From positions 2,542,001-2,606,000 of the forward strand of contig NZ_CP053108.1 of NCBI RefSeq assembly GCF_013009075.1: DNA of 64,000 bases. Direction: 5' to 3'. Under the pieces are notes generated by a model, which did not search any database, had not been told where the DNA came from, and saw only the letters and a program-made list of their open reading frames with translations. Of this stretch, positions 1-8,669 are shown in pieces. Numbering within the stretch: the stretch's first letter is position 1; every line of letters begins with the position of its first letter. A program made the translations under genes and the position numbers. Source of the stretch: Halomonas sp. TA22. Lineage in GTDB: Bacteria; Pseudomonadota; Gammaproteobacteria; Pseudomonadales; Halomonadaceae.

Positions 1-118
1 GGTAGGCACCGATCACCGCCACGCCACCAAGCACGAAAGCCAAGGGGTGGCCCATGAACAGGCCGACCAGCAGGCCGCCGAACATGACCAGGGTAAGCAT
101 TTCTGGACTCAGGTTCAT
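1..118 (-). CDS. dctM: TRAP transporter large permease subunit (DctM family), N-terminal fragment
   Basis: Only the first 39 codons lie in the window; the gene runs off the left edge. The visible peptide starts MNLSPEMLTLVMFGGLLVGL and continues into a hydrophobic, glycine-rich stretch with GHPLAFVLGG, which is typical of the first helix of DctM-type TRAP permeases. Its ATG overlaps the stop of the upstream small permease in an ATGA arrangement (116-118 over 115-117), which implies translational coupling. In the family this subunit forms the sodium-coupled translocation channel in the inner membrane and takes solute from the periplasmic binding protein. Context with dctQ and dctP makes the call firm although little protein is visible. 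Confidence 0.85.
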   Translation of the reverse strand, partial: MNLSPEMLTLVMFGGLLVGLFMGHPLAFVLGGVAVIGAY

Positions 119-615
119 GCCGCCTCCTCGCGCAGCTGCTGTATGGCACGGATGACGATGGCCATTGCCTGCAGCAAAATCAGCACTGCGGCCACCACGA
201 TCACCCCCTTGATCGGATAGACCGGGATCGACACCATGCCATAGGTGGTTTCGCCGCGGCTGAAGGAGCGCATGAAGAAGCTCCAGCCGAACGACAGCAG
301 CATCCAGATGAAGGGGATGAAGAAGATCAGGTAGCCCAGTATCTCGATGGCCGCCTGCTTGCGCCGCGCCAGCAGGCGCTTGAGCACATCGACCTCGACG
401 TGGGCGTGGTGACGCAGCCCGTAGGCGGCCATCAGCATGAAGTGAGCGCCGAACAGCATCTTGGTGATGTCGAAGGCCCAGTCGCTAGGGCGGCCCGTGA
501 AGTAACGCAGCGCGATGTCGTAGAGCACCACCAGGGTGATGACGGCGATCAGCGGAGCGACGATGCGACCGAACCACTCGTTGAGGGTGTCGATCGCCTT
601 GGCGATGGCGTGCAT
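115..615 (-). CDS. dctQ: TRAP transporter small permease subunit (DctQ family)
   Basis: A 166-residue inner-membrane protein with four predicted helices, the usual size and layout for DctQ. I start it at the ATG reading MHAIAKAIDTLNEW, because GGAGAG sits just upstream. An in-frame ATG 69 bases further out would add a charged, non-hydrophobic N-terminus with no ribosome-binding site. In TRAP transporters the small subunit associates with the large permease and is needed for uptake. The gene lies between dctP and dctM, all on the minus strand, and its stop overlaps the dctM start. A strong hairpin separates it from dctP. The substrate cannot be read from this subunit. Confidence 0.92.
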   Translation of the reverse strand: MHAIAKAIDTLNEWFGRIVAPLIAVITLVVLYDIALRYFTGRPSDWAFDITKMLFGAHFMLMAAYGLRHHAHVEVDVLKRLLARRKQAAIEILGYLIFFIPFIWMLLSFGWSFFMRSFSRGETTYGMVSIPVYPIKGVIVVAAVLILLQAMAIVIRAIQQLREEAA

Positions 616-692
616 GATTGGTCTCTCCGAAACGTTCCCGATAGCGAAGCACACCGGGAGAGGGCGCCGCCCGGCATGCTTCACGACACGAT

Positions 693-714
693 GGCGGGGT
701 CAGCCGACCCCGCC
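693..714 (-). promoter_or_regulatory. Stem-loop between dctP and dctQ
   Basis: A perfect 9-bp inverted repeat, GGCGGGGTC (693-701) and GACCCCGCC (706-714), with a 4-base loop. It lies between the dctP stop and the dctQ start. No T run follows it on the minus strand, so it is unlikely to be a simple terminator. Similar hairpins after binding-protein genes often protect the upstream mRNA, so that more binding protein than permease is made; that role is inference here. Confidence 0.6.
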
Positions 715-719
715 GCTGT

Positions 720-1820
720 CTATAGGCAGGCTTCGAGTTCCTCGATGTCGGGGAGGTTGTCCATGGTGCGGCTCATGTTGTAGGGCACCGAGATGTCCCG
801 CCATTTCGCATAGTCATTCAGGTAGGTGACCATGGAGTGATAGACCTTGGCGTGCATGGGATGCTCGCAGGCCCCGCGCAGGATGACTTCATTGGTGATG
901 TCCTGAATGCGCGCCAGGTCCTCCTCGGAGAACTGGTTGATCTCGACGCCGGCATCGATGAAGCGCTGAGTGGCATCGGTCGATTCGCGCTCGGACCAGG
1001 CCAGGGCCCAGGCCATGGTGGCGTCGGCGGCGATCTTAAGCTTCTCTTGGGTCTCCTCGGAGAGCGCGTCCCAGGCGTCGCGATTGATCATGACGCCGAA
1101 CACACTGGCGGATTGGTGCCAGCCGGGCGTGGCCCAGTAGTCGGCGACCTCGGCGAAGCCGGCATTGTAGTCGACGCCTGGCGTGGCGAATTCGCCGGCA
1201 TCGATGACGCCGCGCTCGATGGCCTGATAGACCTCGCCGCCGGCCAGGGTGACCTGGGAGCCGCCGAGCTGCTCAAGCACTCGGCCCTGGTCGCGGCCGG
1301 AGAGCCGCAGGCGCTTGCCGTCGAGATCCTCGATGCTCTGTATCGGCGTACGGCCCATGAAGCCCGACTCGTTGTTGAGCGCGGCGTAGGGCAGGTAGAC
1401 CATGTCGTATTCGCCGTAGACCTCCTGATAGAGCTCGAAGCCGCCCCACTGCTGGATCCAGTTGATGTAATCGACGGCATTGAACAGGCTGGTGGTGGTG
1501 GCGAGTGGCGAGAAAGCAGGATTGAGACCGGCCCAGTAGCCGGGCCAGTCGCCGGCGGCTTCGATACTGCCGGTTTCGGTGGCATCGAACACCTCCGTGC
1601 CTGGCATCAAGGTGCCTCCGGCACGAAACTCGATCTGCAGCTCATCGCCGGCCAGCTTATTGACCAACTCGGCCCAATGGCGATCGATCTGAATCAAGTC
1701 GAGATTCTCGGGCCAGGTGGTGGTCATGGTCCACCGCTCCTGAGCCTGGGCGGTGGAGAGCGCGGTCAGCGCAATGCCGGCAGCCAGTCCGGTAAGGGCG
1801 TACTGGGTCAACTTTGTCAT
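720..1820 (-). CDS. dctP: TRAP transporter solute-binding protein (DctP family)
   Basis: A 366-residue periplasmic protein with a clean Sec signal peptide (hydrophobic core, cleavage expected after TAQA near residue 26). The motif GGEVYQAIERGVIDAGEF (about residues 200-217) matches the conserved dimerisation/ligand region of the DctP group that includes the 2-oxoacid-binding protein TakP. The ligand-contacting arginine expected in GKRLRLSG is present. The ribosome-binding site is GGGAG, eight bases before the ATG. It is first gene of the dctP-dctQ-dctM operon and delivers the solute to the membrane pair. A carboxylate such as a 2-oxoacid is a reasonable guess from the subfamily, but the substrate is not proven by sequence. 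Confidence 0.93.
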   Translation of the reverse strand: MTKLTQYALTGLAAGIALTALSTAQAQERWTMTTTWPENLDLIQIDRHWAELVNKLAGDELQIEFRAGGTLMPGTEVFDATETGSIEAAGDWPGYWAGLNPAFSPLATTTSLFNAVDYINWIQQWGGFELYQEVYGEYDMVYLPYAALNNESGFMGRTPIQSIEDLDGKRLRLSGRDQGRVLEQLGGSQVTLAGGEVYQAIERGVIDAGEFATPGVDYNAGFAEVADYWATPGWHQSASVFGVMINRDAWDALSEETQEKLKIAADATMAWALAWSERESTDATQRFIDAGVEINQFSEEDLARIQDITNEVILRGACEHPMHAKVYHSMVTYLNDYAKWRDISVPYNMSRTMDNLPDIEELEACL

Positions 1821-2145
1821 GGTGGTGCTCCCAACAGAGTTATTATGCTTGTGTCGTGAGAAACGGGCCTGGCAAGCAGTGGGGGACGATCATGGCGCGG
1901 CCAGTGCCCATGCACATTATCACGCGCTTGATAGAGGCTAGCAGAGATAAGCTTACGATAACGTTAACTGCAGATTTGACTGCGCTTGAGAGTCGTTCTT
2001 GTATGTCATGAGCGGTGGCTTGGAAGATTTGGGAAAACAAGGATTTATCGTAATCGTCCCCACGGCTTAGGGTGTGAAGGGCGTTAGCCTGCATCGTTGA
2101 AAATATGGCAGCAAATAGACTAAAGAAGGACTTCAGGAGCCTGAG
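1821..2145. promoter_or_regulatory. Divergent intergenic region between dctP and tmcA
   Basis: About 325 bases with no credible gene. It must hold the promoters of the minus-strand TRAP operon and the plus-strand tmcA. It is clearly more AT-rich than its flanks around 1940-2060. TAACGTTA at 1959-1966 is a perfect palindrome and could be part of an operator for the TRAP operon, but no regulator gene is adjacent. TTGAAA at 2097-2102 could serve as a -35 box for tmcA, though no good -10 follows it. Confidence 0.4.
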
Positions 2146-4359
2146 ATGCCCGATTCCCCTCCCTTGCTTATGGTGCAAGCATGCCCTGCATTCAAGTGCT
2201 GGATGTCGCGCTTGGCCGAGCGCCGCTGGCGAGGGCTGGTTTGGCTGCAGGGCGAGCCAGACGAAGCCCAGCACCAGGCGCTGGCGTTGTGGCGCGAAAG
2301 AGAATGGCGCATGCCATTGTGGGTGGGTGCAGCCGCCCCGGCACCACTAGAGAATGCTGCTTGGCTGCCTGCGGCCAAGGCGCGGACCCGGCTGGGCAGT
2401 GAGCATGAGCTGGTGGTCTTCGATGCCTGTTCGGAGGGTTCGGGATTCGATCCGGAAGCCTTTGGGGCGTTGACTGGCACGCTTATCGCCGGGGGGGTGC
2501 TGGTACTGATCACCCCCTGCGACTGGGGCTCGCGCCCCGATGCCGACTATGCCCGTCTCGCCGAGCATCCGCATCGCTGGGAAAGCCTGCCGGCGCGCTA
2601 CCTCAAGCGCCTGGGGCGCACGCTCGACGAAGCGGATTGCGTGGTCCGCTGGACGGGGACGGGCGGGCTGACGCTACCCGAGCTGGCGCCGCTTGCTCAC
2701 CCCGCGTCCGACGGTCACGACACGCTCGACCCCGACTGCGCCACGCCGGATCAGGCGCAAGCCGTCGCCCGGCTGCTACGCCTGAGGCGACGACGGCCTC
2801 TGGTTCTGACGGCAGACCGGGGGCGCGGCAAGAGTGCTGCGCTGGGTATCGCCTGTGCGCGCTGGCTGGCACAAGGGGAGCGCGAGGTGCTGGTGACCGC
2901 ACCGCGCCCTTCGGCGGTCGAGACGCTATTCCAGCACCTGCAGGTTGGCTGTCCACAGGGGGAGCGGCACGGCAATCATTTCGTCTGGCAGGCGTCGGAG
3001 CGCGAGCAGCGCTACGTGCGCTTCATCGCCCCGGATGCTCTGGCTGATGACAGCGGCGAGGTATCAGGTGGCCTGGGCAGCCTGCTGCTCGTGGATGAGG
3101 CCGCGGCGATTCCCGCTGCGCTGCTGGGGCAGTGGCTTAAGCGATTTCCGCGCATCGCCTTTGCCACCACGGTTCATGGTTACGAAGGCTCGGGGCGCGG
3201 ATTCGCGCTGCGCTTTCGCCACCATCTCGAGCGCCATGCGCCCGAGTGGCGGGAGTATCGGTTGGAGCAGCCGATTCGCTGGGCAGCGGACGATCCGCTG
3301 GAGCGCTTGACCACCCGGCTGTTGATGCTGGATGCCGAACCCAGGTTGCTTGATTCTGTGACACCTTACGAGCCCTGGCAGGTGGCGCGCTGGAAACGCT
3401 CGGAGCTGCTGGCCGACGAGCTTCGGCTAAAGGCGATCTTCGGGCTGCTGGTGCAGGCGCACTACCGTACCCAGCCCAGCGATCTTCGCCGCCTGCTCGA
3501 TGGCCCTGGCATCACCATTTCCACGCTTGAGCGCGATACGCGGTCATGGGCCGTGTCGCTATGCGTGGAGGAGGGTGGTTTCAATGCCACGCTGGCCGAG
3601 CAGGTCGCGCTTGGCGAGCGTCGTCCGCGTGGCCATCTGCTGGCCCAGTCGCTGGCCGCCCATGCCGGCAGTCGTCGGGCGCTGATGGCGCGAATTAGGC
3701 GGGTGATGAGGATTGCCGTGCACGACGACATACGCCGTTGTGGCCTGGGTCGACAGTTGATCGAGGCTGAGCTGACCCGGGCTCGTCATGATGGTATCGA
3801 CCTGCTCGGAGCGAGCTTCGGTGCCGAGCTCGGGTTGCTGGCCTTCTGGCGTCAGGCGGGTTTTCGCTTCGTGCGCCTGGGGCTGTCGCGCGAAGTCTCG
3901 AGCGGCGAACACGCCTTGATGGCGGTCCACCCTACCAGCGACGCGGGCAGCCAGTTGACTGACGATCTCGCCGAACGCTTTCAGGCACTGCTGCCAACGC
4001 TATTGACGTTCGAGCTTCGCCACCTCGACCCGTGGCTTGCGCTGGCCCTGCTCAGCGACGGCGAGACACCGGCTCTCGATACCGCCCAGCGCTGCGATGT
4101 TCTCGATGTGGCGCGCGGGCATCGGGAGCTTGCGCTGGCGCGTCCCGCCTTGCAGCGTCTGCTGTTGCGAGGGCTGACCAGTGGCGCGGCGCATGACGAG
4201 GATGGTTGGTTGATGGTGGCGCTACTGTTCCAGAATCGCGAGATGCGCTGGCTGGCGGAGAGGCTGGGTCTCACTGGACGGCGCGAGGTACAGCAGCGGT
4301 TGCGTGAGGCGGTGTCGCGCTGGTTGATCTGGTCGGAAGTGCAAGAGCCTCCGGCATGA
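2146..4359 (+). CDS. tmcA: tRNA(Met) cytidine acetyltransferase TmcA
   Basis: A 737-residue cytosolic enzyme that uses acetyl-CoA and ATP to form N4-acetylcytidine at the wobble base of elongator tRNA-Met. Domains follow the family order. There is a Walker A loop GRGKS at residues 226-230 and a Walker B-like LLVDEAAAIP near 310. The helicase-like motif VHGYEGSGRGF comes next, then a GNAT acetyltransferase domain with CGLGRQ at 532-537 as the acetyl-CoA loop, then a C-terminal tRNA-binding tail. It is somewhat longer than the 671-residue E. coli protein. GGAG six bases before the ATG supports the start. It stands alone upstream of pepD. Confidence 0.95.
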   Translation: MPDSPPLLMVQACPAFKCWMSRLAERRWRGLVWLQGEPDEAQHQALALWREREWRMPLWVGAAAPAPLENAAWLPAAKARTRLGSEHELVVFDACSEGSGFDPEAFGALTGTLIAGGVLVLITPCDWGSRPDADYARLAEHPHRWESLPARYLKRLGRTLDEADCVVRWTGTGGLTLPELAPLAHPASDGHDTLDPDCATPDQAQAVARLLRLRRRRPLVLTADRGRGKSAALGIACARWLAQGEREVLVTAPRPSAVETLFQHLQVGCPQGERHGNHFVWQASEREQRYVRFIAPDALADDSGEVSGGLGSLLLVDEAAAIPAALLGQWLKRFPRIAFATTVHGYEGSGRGFALRFRHHLERHAPEWREYRLEQPIRWAADDPLERLTTRLLMLDAEPRLLDSVTPYEPWQVARWKRSELLADELRLKAIFGLLVQAHYRTQPSDLRRLLDGPGITISTLERDTRSWAVSLCVEEGGFNATLAEQVALGERRPRGHLLAQSLAAHAGSRRALMARIRRVMRIAVHDDIRRCGLGRQLIEAELTRARHDGIDLLGASFGAELGLLAFWRQAGFRFVRLGLSREVSSGEHALMAVHPTSDAGSQLTDDLAERFQALLPTLLTFELRHLDPWLALALLSDGETPALDTAQRCDVLDVARGHRELALARPALQRLLLRGLTSGAAHDEDGWLMVALLFQNREMRWLAERLGLTGRREVQQRLREAVSRWLIWSEVQEPPA

Positions 4360-4451
4360 AACGGTGATTCGCGTGAAGGTTGCCGTTTTCATCTTTCCCT
4401 TGGCCGGAGGGGCCGGTAAGGTTAGGCGGTTACCCTTCATGCAGAACCGCT

Positions 4452-5921
4452 ATGAACGCTTATCTCGAACAACTCTCTCCGTCGCTGGTGTGGCGTCATT
4501 TTCGTACCCTCTGCGATACGCCGCGCCCCTCCGGGCATGAAGCCGCACTGGTGGCGCGCCTCGAGCAGTGGGCCGATGCCAAGGGGCTGCGCCACGACCG
4601 CGACGCCTTCGGCAATCTGCGTATCAGCAAGCCGGCTACCCCCGGACACGAGCACTCTCCCGGGGTGATTCTCCAGGGCCATCTGGACATGGTCGCCCAG
4701 GCCAATGCCGACCATCCTCACGACTTCACCCGCGACCCCATCGAGACCTACATCGCCGATGGCTGGCTGCATGCCAAGAACACTACACTTGGTGCCGACA
4801 ACGGCCTGGGCGTGGCGGCGTCACTGGCGATCCTCGATGAGGATGACTTGGTGCATGGCCCGCTCGAGGCGCTCTTCACGCTCGAGGAGGAGACCTCGAT
4901 GGGCGGTGCGCTGGGTCTCGCCGAGGAGTGGCTGGAGGGGCGAATCCTGCTCAATCTCGATTCCGAAGATCGCGGCCAGGTCTATATCGGCTGTGCCGGT
5001 GGCGCCGACGTGGTGGTCGAGGCGCAGCTCCCCACGAGTGCGCTGGGCGAGGATGAACAGACCTGGCAGCTTGCACTGACCGGGCTGGTCGGCGGTCACT
5101 CGGGGATCGATATCCACAAGGGGCGTGGCAACGCCAACCGGCTGCTGGTGCGCGCCTTGCGGGAGATGGAGAGCAGCGGTGCACGCCTGGCCGAATACCA
5201 TGGCGGTACGCTGCGCAATGCCTTGCCCCGCGAAGCTTTTGCCACCCTGGTGGTTCCCAGCGACGAGGTCGAGGCGATCAAGGCACGCCTCGAGGCACTT
5301 GCCGAGGTACTGCGTGCCGAGCTCTCCGGGGTCGATGAAGGCGTGACGCTCTCGCTGAGCCGTCGTGAGAGCGAGGCTGCCGAGGCGCTCACGCTCACCG
5401 CGTCCCATCTGCTGGTCAATGCGCTGCATGCCGCGCCCTATGGTGTCGAGCGGATGAGCGTAGAAGTGCCAGGGGTGGTCGAGACCTCCAACAACCTAGG
5501 TGTGGTCACGCTTGAAGAAGGGCATTTTTATCTGTGTGCGCTGGTGCGCTCGCTTCGCGACAGCGCCCTTCATGACATGGCGGACCGCTTTACCGCGCTG
5601 TTCAACCTGATCGGCGCGAAGACCCGCGCCGAGAACGTCTACCCAGGCTGGACGCCGGATCCGGAGAGTTCACTGCTGGCGCGCTTCCGCCGGCTGCACC
5701 AGCAGCAGTTGGGCAGCGACCCCGAGGTCAAGGTCGTGCATGCCGGGCTCGAGTGCGGCATTCTCGGTGGCAAGTACCCGAGGCTCGAGATGATCTCCTT
5801 CGGGCCGCTGATTCGCGGTGCGCACTCCCCCGACGAGCGTGTCGAGCTGGCCTCCGTGGAGGAGTTCTGGACAGTGCTGAGAGCGTTGATCGAGGACTTG
5901 GCCAGCGGTCACGCGGCGTGA
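4452..5921 (+). CDS. pepD: Aminoacyl-histidine dipeptidase (cytosol nonspecific dipeptidase, M20 family)
   Basis: A 489-residue M20 metallopeptidase. Metal-ligand motifs are visible: GHLDMV with H77 and D79, the bridging aspartate in GADNGLG (D116), and the catalytic/ligand pair in LEEETSMGG (E145, E146). A dimerisation domain sits in the middle (about 200-390). The family hydrolyses Xaa-His and other dipeptides in the cytosol. I start at MNAYLEQLSPSLVWRHF because this aligns with PepD N-termini; the longer reading frame adds 24 unrelated residues. No strong ribosome-binding site precedes either start. The gene is followed by a strong hairpin terminator shared with the convergent PfpI gene. 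Confidence 0.94.
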   Translation: MNAYLEQLSPSLVWRHFRTLCDTPRPSGHEAALVARLEQWADAKGLRHDRDAFGNLRISKPATPGHEHSPGVILQGHLDMVAQANADHPHDFTRDPIETYIADGWLHAKNTTLGADNGLGVAASLAILDEDDLVHGPLEALFTLEEETSMGGALGLAEEWLEGRILLNLDSEDRGQVYIGCAGGADVVVEAQLPTSALGEDEQTWQLALTGLVGGHSGIDIHKGRGNANRLLVRALREMESSGARLAEYHGGTLRNALPREAFATLVVPSDEVEAIKARLEALAEVLRAELSGVDEGVTLSLSRRESEAAEALTLTASHLLVNALHAAPYGVERMSVEVPGVVETSNNLGVVTLEEGHFYLCALVRSLRDSALHDMADRFTALFNLIGAKTRAENVYPGWTPDPESSLLARFRRLHQQQLGSDPEVKVVHAGLECGILGGKYPRLEMISFGPLIRGAHSPDERVELASVEEFWTVLRALIEDLASGHAA

Positions 5922-5990
5922 TACCAGGAACAAGAGGCGTCGCGAGCGATAGGGCAAGCGGCAAGTGTAAAGCACGGTGATAATAAAGAA

Positions 5991-6024
5991 GCGCCCGCCA
6001 GTAACACTGGCGGGCGCTGTCGTT
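5991..6024. terminator. Bidirectional terminator between pepD and the PfpI-like gene
   Basis: A perfect 11-bp stem, GCGCCCGCCAG (5991-6001) and CTGGCGGGCGC (6007-6017), with loop TAACA. On the plus strand it is followed by TGTCGTT. On the minus strand it is followed by TTCTTTATTA. The genes on both sides converge on it. Confidence 0.85.
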
Positions 6025-6064
6025 GTATGCGCAGAACGCAGGCCAGGCAAGCGGCAAGAGTGCC

Positions 6065-6628
6065 TTAGGCGTGCTGGCCGCGGTGCTTCCCTTCGCCGAT
6101 TTCCTCGATCAGCTTGCTGCAGAAAGCCTCGAGATCCTTGGGCGTACGGCTGGTGACCAGTCCACTGTCGACCACCACCTCTTCATCGACCCAGTTGGCC
6201 CCGGCATTCTTGAGATCCTGGGCGATGGTGGGTACCGAGGTCAGCTTGCGCCCCTCGACCACGCCGGCATTGATCATGATCCATGGCGCGTGGCAGATGG
6301 CGCCAACCGGCTTGCCGGCCTCAAAGAAGTGACGGACGAAGGTGAGCGCTTGCTCATCGGCGCGCAGGTTGTCCGGGTTGAACAACCCGCCGGGTAGCAC
6401 CAGTGCACGGTAGTCGGAGGCGTCGGCTTCATCGAGCGCCTTGTCCACCTCGTAGTTCTCTCCCCAATCGGTCTCGGCCCAGGCGCGAATGGCTCTCTTC
6501 TCGGGGGCGATCACCTCCACCGTAGCGCCTGCTTCCAGCAGTGCAGCCTTGGGTGAGGAGAGCTCCACCTCTTCAAAACCGTCGGTGGCGAGAATGGCGA
6601 TGCGCATACCGTTGAGTTCGTTGCTCAT
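6065..6628 (-). CDS. DJ-1/PfpI family protein (protease I / YhbO-like)
   Basis: A 187-residue single-domain protein of the DJ-1/PfpI superfamily. The nucleophile elbow is AICHAPW with C112 followed by H113, and the conserved acidic residue is in DGFEEVE near residue 18. Members are linked to stress survival and have been reported as deglycases or peptidases; which activity applies here is unclear. The start is the ATG after AAGGAGGTAGCC. A second in-frame ATG 21 bases upstream lies before that ribosome-binding site and is rejected. It is next to dps on the same strand, which suggests a shared stress role, but there are about 140 bases between them. Confidence 0.92.
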   Translation of the reverse strand: MSNELNGMRIAILATDGFEEVELSSPKAALLEAGATVEVIAPEKRAIRAWAETDWGENYEVDKALDEADASDYRALVLPGGLFNPDNLRADEQALTFVRHFFEAGKPVGAICHAPWIMINAGVVEGRKLTSVPTIAQDLKNAGANWVDEEVVVDSGLVTSRTPKDLEAFCSKLIEEIGEGKHRGQHA

Positions 6629-6765
6629 GGCTACCTCCTTGCGGCGCATTGAGCGACACGCTATCGGACGTGTCGTGGATGACGATGCTTGATGCTAATG
6701 ACAAGCAATCACGCTTGGTGACTGTAAGAATAGAAGAGGATGCCGCCACGACAAGCGCTTTCGGC

Positions 6766-7239
6766 TCAGCCAAGATAGGCGTTGAGCATCCACACGGTCT
6801 TTTCCTGCTCACGGATATAGTCGCCAGCCTGGGCGGCGGTGCCTTCATCGTCGGCATCGGAGGCCAGGGCAAGCACCTCACGCTGCAGCTCGATCAGGGT
6901 CTGATAGCCTTGCAGGATACCGCGTACACAGGTTTCTCCGTCGTGAACGTGCTTGTCTTCCTGAATCGAGGCGATCTTGACGTAGTCGCTGTAGGCGTGG
7001 ACCGGCTCATGACCCAGCGTCAGGATACGCTCGGCGACTTCGTCGACCTTGGTCAGCAGGTCGGTATAGAGCTCTTCGAACTTGTCGTGCAGCTGAAAAA
7101 ACTGGGTGCCTTTCACATTCCAGTGATAGCCACGCACGTTCATGTAAAAGATCTGATAGTTGGCCAGCAGGATATTGAGCTTCTCCGCCAGCTGCGTGGC
7201 GCTACTCTCATGCAGGCCAATCGAATTGGTCTCGGACAT
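6766..7239 (-). CDS. dps: Dps-family DNA-protecting ferritin-like protein
   Basis: A 157-residue four-helix ferritin-like protein. The inter-subunit ferroxidase residues are all visible: H39 and H51 from one monomer face (GYHWNVKG and QLHDKFEE), D66 and E70 from the other (KVDEVAERI). Dps forms a 12-subunit shell that oxidises iron with peroxide and protects DNA in starvation. The N-terminus is short and not lysine-rich, so direct DNA binding through a basic tail looks unlikely. The ribosome-binding site AAGGAGG precedes the ATG. It lies upstream of the PfpI-like gene on the same strand. Confidence 0.95.
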   Translation of the reverse strand: MSETNSIGLHESSATQLAEKLNILLANYQIFYMNVRGYHWNVKGTQFFQLHDKFEELYTDLLTKVDEVAERILTLGHEPVHAYSDYVKIASIQEDKHVHDGETCVRGILQGYQTLIELQREVLALASDADDEGTAAQAGDYIREQEKTVWMLNAYLG

Positions 7240-7380
7240 GGGTGTTCCTCCTTGATTCCAATGAATAAGCTTTCCTCAATGTAGGGCAAGACTCCATGAA
7301 CCGTAAGTGAATCCTCGCCATCACTGCCATAGGGCTTGGCAATAAGCTTACCCATCATATGCAGACGAACCGGTAGCGTT

Positions 7381-8517
7381 TCAAGGGCGGGTGGCCGACA
7401 GCAGTCTGGCCAGACTTTCGGCTCGATCGCTCAGCAGCGTCGAGCAGCGCGCGAGCGCCTCGTCGAGAGACATCGGGCCGTCGGCCAGCGCGAAGGCGGC
7501 AGTGATACCCTCGGCGGCGCTGGCCTGCCAGTTGTCGCCGAGCTTGCCAGCCAGCGCCACGCAGGGCACCCCTCTGGCCTTGGCGGCACGCGATATGCCG
7601 ATGGGGGTCTTGCCGGCCATGCTCTGGCCGTCCAACTGGCCCTCGCCGGTGATGACCAGGGCCGCCCCCTCAAGCAGCCCCTCGAAGCCGACCTGCTCCA
7701 TTACCAGTTCGATGCCCGGACGCAGCGTGGCGCCCAGGAAGACCCGAGCAGCAAAGCCCATGCCACCTGCAGCGCCAGCGCCGGGAAGGTCGCGATCGTC
7801 GCGTCGCAGCGTATCGGCCACACGCCCGGCAAGATTGGCCAGGGCCTGGTCGAGTCGGGCTACCTCGTCATCCGTTGCTCCCTTCTGCGGGCCGAACACG
7901 GCGCTGGCGCCTTGCTCGCCAAGCAGCGGGTTGTCGACATCGACGGCGGCCTCGACCTTGAGCCCCGCGAGACGCGAATCGAGCCCGGAGAGGTCCAGCT
8001 GCGCCAGTCGCTCGAGAGCGGCACCGCCCGGCGGCAGCGTCTTGCCCTCGGCATCGAGCAGCCGGGCGCCAAGCGCGGTCAGCATGCCGGCACCCGCGTC
8101 ATTGGTGGCGCTGCCGCCCAGGGTCAGCAGCAGGTGCTCGGCGCCGGCGTCCAGCGCCTCGCTGATCAGCTGGCCGACGCCATACGTGGTGCTGTGCAGT
8201 GCGCTGCGCTCATCACGAGCGATCTGCTGCAGACCGCTCGCTTCGGCCAGTTCGATGAAGGCGCGGCGCGTCTCGCCATGCCAGCCCCAATGCGCCATGA
8301 TCGGGCGACCAAGGGCATCCTGAACGCGTGCCTGGCGGCGCTCGGCGCCGGTGGCTGCCAGCAGCGCAGCGAGGGTGCCTTCGCCACCATCGCCCATGGG
8401 ACATTCGATGCACTCTGCATCGGGTAGTGCACGCCGGATGCCCTTCGCGATGGCGGCGGCGGCCTCGTGAGCCGGTAGGGCATCCTTGTAACTGTCAGGG
8501 GCGATCAGGATTTTCAT
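7381..8517 (-). CDS. Glycerate 2-kinase (GlxK/GarK type)
   Basis: A 378-residue glycerate kinase of the bacterial type 2 family. It opens with MKILIAPDSYKDALPAHEAA and carries CPMGDGGEGT, LGGSATNDAGAGML and ITGEGQLDGQS, all family signatures. It phosphorylates D-glycerate with ATP, usually to 2-phosphoglycerate, feeding glycolate, glucarate or serine-derived carbon into glycolysis. Length is normal. No tartronate semialdehyde reductase or glyoxylate genes are adjacent, so the feeding pathway cannot be told from context; garK and glxK paralogues cannot be separated by eye. GAGAG lies upstream of the ATG. Confidence 0.93.
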   Translation of the reverse strand: MKILIAPDSYKDALPAHEAAAAIAKGIRRALPDAECIECPMGDGGEGTLAALLAATGAERRQARVQDALGRPIMAHWGWHGETRRAFIELAEASGLQQIARDERSALHSTTYGVGQLISEALDAGAEHLLLTLGGSATNDAGAGMLTALGARLLDAEGKTLPPGGAALERLAQLDLSGLDSRLAGLKVEAAVDVDNPLLGEQGASAVFGPQKGATDDEVARLDQALANLAGRVADTLRRDDRDLPGAGAAGGMGFAARVFLGATLRPGIELVMEQVGFEGLLEGAALVITGEGQLDGQSMAGKTPIGISRAAKARGVPCVALAGKLGDNWQASAAEGITAAFALADGPMSLDEALARCSTLLSDRAESLARLLSATRP

Positions 8518-8669
8518 GGGCGCTCTCTTGTCATGGCGATCGAATGGACGCGCTTTGAGCTTATCCTATGTTGCTGCAATGATGAAAAATCCATGGATAT
8601 GGGTACCAGGACTGCCAGAAGTGATCCTGGCGCGTAAACTGAGAGGAGATCTACTGGGAGATTAGGCTA

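Noticed and set aside
837-1859. A 340-codon open frame on the plus strand opposite dctP
   Set aside because: It is a shadow of the dctP coding strand: composition is that of an antisense GC-rich frame, with no ribosome-binding site or family motif.
1861-1900. Sigma-54 promoter for the TRAP operon
   Set aside because: No GG-N10-GC pair with the right flanks was found on the minus strand.
1843-2274. A 143-codon minus-strand frame in the dctP/tmcA gap
   Set aside because: It overlaps tmcA, lacks a ribosome-binding site, and its sequence has no domain or signal character.
4356-4391. Imperfect inverted repeat after tmcA (AAACGG with CCGTTT)
   Set aside because: The stem is only about six pairs with a bulge and the loop is long; too weak to call a terminator.
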